In this document: one piece after another, positions 56,474 through 64,000 of the stretch | Layout of the letters: each line of letters starts with the position of its first letter | Numbering within the stretch: position 1 is the first letter of the stretch | NCBI GenBank assembly: GCA_933207985.1 | Contig: OW240912.1 | Span: forward strand, 248,722,265 to 248,786,264 | Reading direction: 5' to 3' | DNA: 64,000 nt | From: Pelobates cultripes | Lineage: Eukaryota; Chordata; Amphibia; Anura; Pelobatidae | Program-made: the position numbers and the translations under genes | Notes under the pieces: generated by a model | Seen by the model: only the letters and a program-made list of their open reading frames with translations | Database searches by the model: none | What the model was told of the DNA's origin: nothing

Positions 56474-59400
56474 CATGGGCGTCTGCAGGGGGGGGCAAGG
56501 GGGGGCACTTGCCCCCCCCCTGGATTTTTCAGCTTGTTCTGCTATTTTTCGTGTGAGATTTAAAATGAACTGCAATACCGGAGAGAGAGTATGGAGAGAG
56601 ACAGGGATAGGAAGCTGCATGTTATCCCTGCTTCTCTCTGCTGATTGAAACCGCAGGGGAACAACACATGCTGCCAGAGACAGCCTACAGATCAGGTAAG
56701 TGGGGGGAGGGGGGGAGAGGGGGGCAGCAGCCTATAGATTTTGGGGCAGCAGCCCATAGATTTAGGGGCAGCAGCCTGTAGATTTAGATTTTAAAGGCAG
56801 CCCATAGATTTGGGGAGGGGCAGCAGCCCTTAGATTTGGGGGGGGGGCAGCAGCCTTTAGATTTGGGGGCAGCAGCCTATAGATTTGGGAGCAGCAGCCC
56901 ATAGATTTTGGGGGGTGCAGCAGCCTATAGATATATAGAAATGAACAGGAAGGGTCAGCAAGGAGCTTGAAGGTAAAGCAGCACAAAGGGTCAGAAATGA
57001 GCTGGAAGGGGCAGAAGGAGCTCAAAGGTAAAGTAGGAGAATGAGCAGGAAGGGCCTGCAAGGAGCAGGAAGGAGCACAAAGGGACAGCAAGGAGGACAA
57101 AGGTAAAGGAGCAGAAAGAATCAGAAGGAGCACAAAGGTAAAGTAGGAGAAAGAGCAGAAAGGGACAGCAAGGAGCACAAAGGTAAAGTAGAAAAGGGAG
57201 CAGAAAGGGATCAGAATAAGAAAGGAGCAGAAGGGCGCTAAATAAGCAGAAAGTAGCAGAAAGGTAAAAGAGCAGAAGGGGCCAAGGATAGAAAACAGTG
57301 TCAGAATAAAAAAAAAAAGACTGTCCAATGAAGGAGAGGAAAAGGAGATTGGAGCAGGAAGGACAAATTAAGTGAACCCTCCACTTTATTCTGGACACCA
57401 CATCATAAGGCTTTGGTACCTGGGCCTGGCAGGGAAACGCTGGACCTACTCATCTCCAAAGGTAAAAAAATATCGGTGTTAATGTGTTCACTTTTATTTA
57501 CTGAGTGTCAGGAAGCACAGAGTGCCGTTGGGTAGGGGTGTTGCTGATTGGTTAGAGCGGTCAGCTGGCACTCTAAGCCAATCAGTAGCTCCCCATTCAT
57601 AAAAAGTAAAAATATTTTATGAACCGGGAACTAGCGATTGGCTTAGAGCGTCAACTGTCCACTTTAGCCAATCAGCAGCACCCATGCCTAACGTCAATCT
57701 GCACTTCCTTACACTCTGTTTCAGAAGCCAAATACCATTGAGTGACCTGGAGCTGGAGGAAGCCTTTGGGGTTAAACCATTTGAGAGCGATTTAACCCCT
57801 TAAAGGAAAGCGAGCACCCAGGGGCTTCCTGGCATCATAGCATTTTCATTTAGGTGAAGTTGTTATGGTGACCAGAAATGTCCTTTAATTTGCTTAACCC
57901 CTTAAGGACTGGACCTTTATTGCGATGTTGTACATTTGCGACCAGGCATATTTTTACACTTTTGTGGTGTTTGTGTTTGGCTGTAATTTTCCGCTTTCTC
58001 ATTTACTGTTCCCATACAAATTATATATTGTTTTTTTCAGGACAAAAGGGGCTTTCTTTACATACCATTATTTATATAATAAAAAATATGATGAAAAATT
58101 GAAAAAAATACATGTTTTTTTACTTTTACTTGAAAAATCTTTTACTCATCTACAAAAGCGAATGAAAAAAACTAAAAATTTTGTCCTGCGTTTAAAAATA
58201 CCCAGTGTTTACGTGCTTTTTTGCTTTTTTTTGCATGTTATAGGGCTATAGGTACAAGTAGGATATTGTGGTTTCAAAACATACATTTTTAAAATTTATC
58301 AATAGTGACATTGTAACACTATTATCTGTCATAAATCTCTGAATAACACCCCACATGTACATATTTTTTTTAAAGTAGACAACCCAGGGTATTCAATATG
58401 GGGTATGTCCAGTCTTTTTTAGTAGCCACTTAGTCGAAAACACTGGCCAAAGTAAGCATTCATATTTGTTTGTGTGTGAAAAAAGTAAAAAAACTAAATT
58501 GAACGCTAATTTTGGCCAGTGTTTGTGACCAAGTGGTTACTAAAAAAGACTGGACATACCCCATTTGCAATACCTTGGGTTGTCTTCTTTTGCAAATGGT
58601 ATGCCATCATGGGGTAATTCTCATTCCTGGGCTACCATACGCTCTCAAAGGCAACGTAACCAACCTGGCCATTTTCAATGTAAAAATATTTGACCCATAT
58701 ATTTGACCTTGTAACTTTCAAAAATGCTATAAAACCTGTACATGGGGGGTACTGTGTTACTCGGGAGACATCGCTGAACAGAAATATTAGTGTTTAAAAA
58801 CTGGAAAACGTATCACAACAATTATATCATCAGTAAAAGTGCTGTTTGTGTGTGAAAAATGCAAAAAAAAGTCATTTTCAATGACAATATCATCGCTGTG
58901 ATATGTTTTACTGTTTTTAATCACTAATATTTGTGTTCAGCGAAGTCTCCCGAGTAAAATAGTACCCCCCATGTACAGGTTTTAGGGTGTCGTAGAACGT
59001 TACAGGGTAAAATACAGTGCTAGCAAATTAAATTCTCTGGAATTTCGGCCTGGGTTGGCAGGCAGGTCCCTCAAATTGCAATCAATAAAATTACTGAATT
59101 ATGTAAAAATATTACATAAATACGCACGTAGAATTTAAATATATATGCATAGTTATATATTTGAAGTCTACGTGTATATTTATATAATTATTTATGTAAT
59201 TTTGTATATGGACATATGTATATTTCGTATTATTTTTATTTATTTATATATACATAGATATATATACAAATTCATTCTAAGTGTATTTTGATATAAATAT
59301 ATATATTAATTTTAAAATACAGTTAGAATAAAATTTCATATAGATATATAATTTTTTAAAATTTTTGTATTATTATTTTAAAAAAATATTTAATTTAAAT

Positions 59401-60166
59401 TACTTATTATTTATATTTTATAATAATATATATATATATATACAATATATATAGTTATTATATATATTATATATATATACGTGTGTAATTTAATTATAAG
59501 TGTTTTTATATTAATATAAGTACATATTAATATAAAAATACACTTAGTATGACATTATATATATATATATGATATATATTCATATAATATATGTCTATAT
59601 ATCATATATGTATACACATATATAATTTTTTTTTTTTATTAACACTAACTTTATTTTTTTTTCCGATTTTACACTAGCAGGGAGACTGCCTGTCAGCACA
59701 GGCAGTCCCCCTGCAGGCAGACACATGGACACCTATTGTGACCATGTGATCGCTGTGTTAAGCGATCACATGGCCCCAGGGGTCCTAATTCAGTGTGGGG
59801 AGACTGTCTGGGCTGCAGACAGTCTCCCCACAACCGGAGCAACGCTGATCGCCGCCGGGGGAACAACGGCGATCAGGTAAGTTATGGAGACCGTTAGGAC
59901 GGTTCAGGACCGTCATCGGTCGGCAACGCAAAAATGCCGATGACGGTCCTGAACCGTCCTCGGTCGCGAAGGGGTTAAGGGAACACTATAGTGTCAGGAA
60001 TACAAACATATATTCCTGACACCATAGTTGTGAAAACGCTATTCACCCTGGCTTTATGTGATAATGGCTATGCCCCTTCCCTTTCATGACACTGTCAAAA
60101 AGGTACCAAGCATGGATGTCATTACAATTTTGCCCCCCCCTGGAAAAATTCCTGCGGACGCCCATG
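56474..60166. mobile_element. 3.7-kb element with CATGGGCGTC termini
   Basis: The left end CATGGGCGTCTGCAGG (56474-56489) is inverted at 60151-60166 with one mismatch. Adjacent G-run/aattttt sequence is shared too. It holds a ggggcagcagcctatagatt tandem (56715-56935), an aggagcagaaagggcagca tandem (56940-57290), T2-like fragments and a nested 2.1-kb TTAA element. No transposase is seen. The target duplication is not clear. Confidence 0.65.
57894..59978. mobile_element. 2.1-kb TTAA element with serial hairpins
   Basis: TTAA lies at 57894-57897 and 59975-59978. The ends are TTAACCCCTTAAGGACTGG and cggtcgcgaaggggttaa. Inside are successive inverted repeats: 58377-58451/58511-58586, 58735-58818/58898-58979, 59684-59707, 59742-59773, 59794-59832 and 59896-59960. 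The middle (59.1-59.64 kb) is almost pure A/T. No coding capacity is seen. Confidence 0.8.
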
Positions 60167-60350
60167 CAACTGGGATACAATATGCTGCTAGATTAGTGCT
60201 GGATTAGTGCCGAGTGGTACTTAGAGATTTTCTGAAGATTATCTAAACTATAAGGAGCATTTATTAGACCTGCAAAACGGGGAATTGGGTAATATTCAAC
60301 AGGGTCTGAAATTTATATCTTGAAGAAACTAAATAGACCTAAGTTACCCC

Positions 60351-60422
60351 TTAACCCCTTAAGGACACAACTTCTGGAATAAAAGGGAATCGTGACGGAA
60401 TATTTCCGTCATGTGTCCTTAA
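60351..60422. mobile_element. Palindromic TTAA MITE, truncated
   Basis: The copy starts TTAACCCCTTAAGGACACAA and is like 7571-7650 up to atgtgtccttaa. There a T2-like element begins at the internal TTAA (60419-60422) instead of the expected ggggttaa. Confidence 0.8.
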
Positions 60423-60532
60423 AGGACCACTATAGTGCCAGGAAAACATACTCGTTTTCCTGGCACTATAGTGCCCTGAGGGTGCCCCCACCTTCAGGGT
60501 CCCCCTCCTGCCCGGCTCTGGGGATAGGAAAA
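60419..60532. mobile_element. T2-like MITE, left part
   Basis: TTAAAGGACCACTATAGTGC...cccggctctggggataggaaa matches the left part of 46983-47469. It is cut off at about 60532 by the 5'-truncated LINE. Confidence 0.8.
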
Positions 60533-63500
60533 AAAGATATTGTATTTATTCAAGAAACTCACTATAAAAACACTTTTCAGCCTAGACTTAATACGAATAA
60601 ATTCAAGCAGACTTTCTACAGCAACGTTATGAAAGGCAAGTCTAGAGGAGTAGCAATTCTCTTAAACTCTGAGTTGAACTTTGCCCAATCAGATAGTAAA
60701 TTGGATCGAGGAGGTAGATATATCTTCTTAAAAGGGAAGCTCAATGACCAAATGATCATGCTTGCAAATATATGTGTGCCTAATGCTAGCCAAGCATCTT
60801 TCTTAAAAACTTGTCTAAGGAAACTGGAAGATTTCAAGGAAGGAGTTTTGATAATTGGTGGGGATTGTAATATGGTGTTAGATTATACAGTGGATAGTTC
60901 TTCAAATATGAGAGAAACACAAAAGAGTCAGAGGTCGTTAGTCCTAAAAATGTTGCACTCCTACCAATTGATTGATTGCTGGCGGATTTTCCATCATTGT
61001 GAAAGGGATTACACTTTTTACTCATCAGCTGCAGATAGTTATTCTAGGATAGATATGTTTTTTGTAAACCATAGATATCTACATTTGGTAAAGGGAGCAA
61101 AAATAGGAAATATTACGTGGTCTGAGCATGCCCCCATTTTCTTGGATATTGAACTGCAAGGCGGTGGGAAGGGTAATAACATATGGAGATTAAATGAGTC
61201 TCTTCTTGACGACCCAAGGGTCACCAAGGACTTATTAAATACGCTTTCTCAATATTTTTTAGATAATTGTACAGACGATATTAATGAATCATGGATATGG
61301 GAAACGCATAAGAGTGTGATCCGGGGGGTCTTAATTAAATGGGGTGCCAGATGTAAAAAGGAACGAGCCGAAGAAATACAAAGGCTTGTAAAAAAATTGG
61401 ATACACTGGAGTCTATGCATAAGCAAACTCCAAGCAAAGAAAATTTTAAATGTTTATTTGCAATTAGATCTAAGCTGAGGTCATTATTGACTTATGAGGC
61501 CCAAAGAGCGGTCCAGTTGACACAAAGTACAATCTACACACATGGGGATAAAAGTGGGAAATTGTTGGCTAAAACCTTAAAAGTAAAGTTACAAAAAACA
61601 TATATACCCAAAATTAAAGATAAACAAGGGGAAATTTGTAATACTACAGAGGAAATAGCAAACACTTTCAGGAATTATTACAAAGACCTTTATAATTTAA
61701 AGCTCCTTGAGAAGACCCCATATGAAAGAGAGCAATATCTATCTAAAAATATTCCATTAAAAATTTTCTAAAGAAACATCAGCCCAATTGGAGGAATTGT
61801 TTTTCCTTCAGGAGCTTTCGGCAGTGATAAAGGCAATGCCTCTTAATAAAAGCCCTGGGCCAGATGGTCTCTCGGCACGTTATTATAAACAATTCCATAA
61901 TATTCTTGAGCCACATTTTCTTAGAACTTTTAATGTTCTATCTCCAACTATGGACATTCCGCCATCAATGTTGAGAGCAGTAATTGCTGTGATACATAAA
62001 GCAGGGAAAGATGCAGAAATATGCAGTAGTTATAGACCGATTTCACTCTAACGTTGATTTAAAAATATTTGCAAAACTCTTGGCAAATAGGCTTAAGCCC
62101 CTTATGCCTGGACTGATCCAACCTGATCAATCTGGCTTTGTCTCTGGCCGCGAAGCCAGAGATAACACTACTAAAATCTTGAATGTAATACATGGAGCTA
62201 TAATAAATAAAAGTCCTACAGCTCTGTTAACTATAGATGCTGAGAAGGCCTTTGACAGGGTGGATCTGTCCTATCTGTTTGCAACTCTAGAGGCTTGGCC
62301 CGAGATTCTGCAATTAGGTACAGACATTTTACAGAGGCCCTTTTGCTAATGTCCGTGTTAATGGTCAACTTTCCAACCCTTTTTTTATTGGCAACGGCAC
62401 CTGTCAGGGCTGCCCATTGTCCCCTCTTCTTTTTGTTTTAGCATTTGAACCCCTTTTAGAAGCCATACGAAAGAATATGGACATTAAAGGATATAAGTAT
62501 ACGGGAGGAGAGGTTAAAGTAAGTGCTTTTGCCGATGACGTGTTATTTACGCTTATAGAACCCCGATATACATTTCCTTATGTCCATGAGGAATTGGAGA
62601 AATTCGGTGGCTTATCTAATTTTAAAGTAAATTCAGATAAGTCTGAAATACTGGGAGTGGGGATAAATACAGGAATTAAAGAGGAAATACAAAAGCTATA
62701 TAAACATAAGTTGACAGACACTAGTATAACATACCTAGGGACACAATTGACGATACAGTTAAAAGATTTATTTAAATTGAATTATGGAAAATTATTGCGA
62801 AAGATTGAAGAAGATCTAAAAAAATGGAACCAGGCCTCTTTCTCATTGATCGGGAGAGTAAATATAAAAATTATGATTCTACAAGATATTATACCTATTT
62901 CAGACATTGCCGGTCTCACTGCCGAGAGACTTCTTTAGAAAACTGCGATCTACATTCCTTTCATTTATATGGAATCATAAAACTCCATGTATTGTGTATA
63001 ATATATTGACATTACCTGTTGAGAGAGGTGGCTTGGGCCTCCCGCATATCTATAGATACTATGTTGTGGTATTATGTGCGCGAATTAGAGAATGGACGGC
63101 TATAGATAAGGGGAAGCCTTGGTATAAGATAGAACAGGATTTTATTAAGGTTAAGTTGGAGACCCTGCCTTGGCAGAACTGTAAATTAAAATTACTATCA
63201 CCCTCTAAACACCCAATAATAAACCACACCATACAGATTTGGAGAAGGCTTAAAGATAGATGGGGGCTATCCCCGGGACTATCTGTATTCTTTCCAATAG
63301 CATCTAATGTGGATTTCCAGTCTGGGCCGGGTCACAAACTGTTGGAAAAGTTAAGAGGAGATGCAGACCCTTCAGTTTCAAGTTTAATAACAGATGAAAC
63401 ACCCAATAGATTAAGAGAGTTCCCTTCATGGGACAATATGACAGCTCTTATAGATAGAATGGGTATTATGTACTTAAAGTTTTTCATAAACCAAAAAGTG

Positions 63501-64000
63501 TTACCATATTGGCAGACGAGAGAGAGAACAGAGTTTGAGTCACTCTGTGGTCCTGGAATAGAGAAAAAACGTTACCTGTCCAGTATATATAGTTTAATTC
63601 ATAAGGGAGCTATGGAGAAGACTGTCCCTTCATTCCAATTGAAGTGGATGCAAGTTTTGAACATCTAAATGACCAGCAATGATTGGTCACTTGTGTTCAA
63701 AATGGGGATGAAAGCCCAGGTGAGCACTCCTAGGAAAATTATATTTTTTAAAAGAGTCACTAGATGGTACAATACTCCAGATCGACTTAAAAAATATGGT
63801 GCACCGGCTTCGGATGGCTGTTGGAGATGTGGTGAGAGGGGGGCGAATATGGAACATATATGGTGGGAGGGCAAACTTATAAGAGCTACTGGTTACAGGT
63901 ACTGAGTGTCATTTATAAAATTTTACCAATGCCTGATCAATTATCTCCATCCAAGATTCCATTGGGATGGCCAGCTTCCTTTAAGGAGAATAACAAACAG
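60533..64000 (+). pseudogene. 5'-truncated, decayed L1-like LINE ORF2
   Basis: Endonuclease sequence starts abruptly (DIVFIQETHYKN), then GGDCNMVLD, SRIDMFF and ITWSEHAPI. Reverse transcriptase follows: SPGPDGLSARYYK near 61855, QSGFVSGRE near 62130, IDAEKAFDRVD near 62235, QGCPLSPLLF near 62405, FADD near 62530, and a C-terminal CWRCGERG...HIWW near 63820. Frames change near 61775, 62045, 62345, 62900 and elsewhere. ORF1 and the endonuclease start are missing. It is related to, but clearly diverged from, the LINE at 32.7-39.2 kb. The 3' end lies beyond the window. Confidence 0.9.

Noticed and set aside
55865..56648. Thr/His/Ser-rich open frames of 146 and 164 codons
   Set aside because: They translate a degenerate CA-rich tandem repeat. 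No domain or start context supports a gene.
56762..57401. Minus-strand hydrophobic open frames of 188 and 136 codons resembling membrane proteins
   Set aside because: They are the reverse translation of purine-rich tandem repeats (gcagcagcctatagattt, aggagcagaaaggg). The Phe/Leu/Ser richness is compositional.

Overview
The window looks like vertebrate, probably anuran amphibian, nuclear DNA. The reasons are two recognisable vertebrate genes with spliced structure, very long non-coding stretches, dense TTAA-flanked MITEs of the Kolobok/T2 type described from Xenopus, L1/Tx1-type LINEs, Tc1/mariner and hAT-like elements, and many micro- and minisatellites. The species cannot be determined from the sequence alone. 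There is no prokaryotic operon, CRISPR array or bacterial mobile element.

Two genes are secure and both lie on the minus strand. RAB9A has its whole coding region in one exon (4079-4684, with a splice acceptor at 4743-4744). A CpG-rich promoter about 23 kb upstream (27.91-28.13 kb) has a candidate non-coding first exon ending at 27913, so about 4.74-27.91 kb is read as RAB9A intron. TCEANC, a TFIIS-like protein, has its whole coding region in one exon (40213-41235, acceptor at 41254-41255, poly(A) signal at 40140-40145). The order and orientation TCEANC then RAB9A match human Xp22.2. A third locus, at 48.0-48.4 kb on the minus strand, has two exon-like segments joined by textbook splice sites and ending in a stop codon. 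I do not recognise the protein.

The rest is mostly transposon-derived. A nearly complete LINE-1-like element with target-site duplications lies at 32.72-39.19 kb; its ORF1 is intact and its ORF2 is broken by one stop codon. A second, more decayed LINE enters at 60.53 kb and runs off the right edge. A Ty3/gypsy relic at 15.8-17.5 kb has integrase motifs upstream of reverse transcriptase, as in Gmr1-like elements. Tc1-like transposons lie at 12.8-13.97 kb and 30.26-31.83 kb. hAT-like foldback elements with 8-bp duplications lie at 3.15, 8.99 and 28.55 kb. More than a dozen TTAA-flanked MITEs, often nested, fill the remaining space.

The most notable structures are: a 35-bp minisatellite with a 350-bp higher-order repeat beside the RAB9A promoter; a copy of the TCEANC 3' end, including its poly(A) signal, in sense orientation just upstream of the TCEANC coding exon and split by a MITE; a 173-bp palindrome centred on a CRE/ETS palindrome; a 2.1-kb TTAA element carrying a series of hairpins; and the unidentified exon pair at 48 kb. 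No new multi-gene system is evident.
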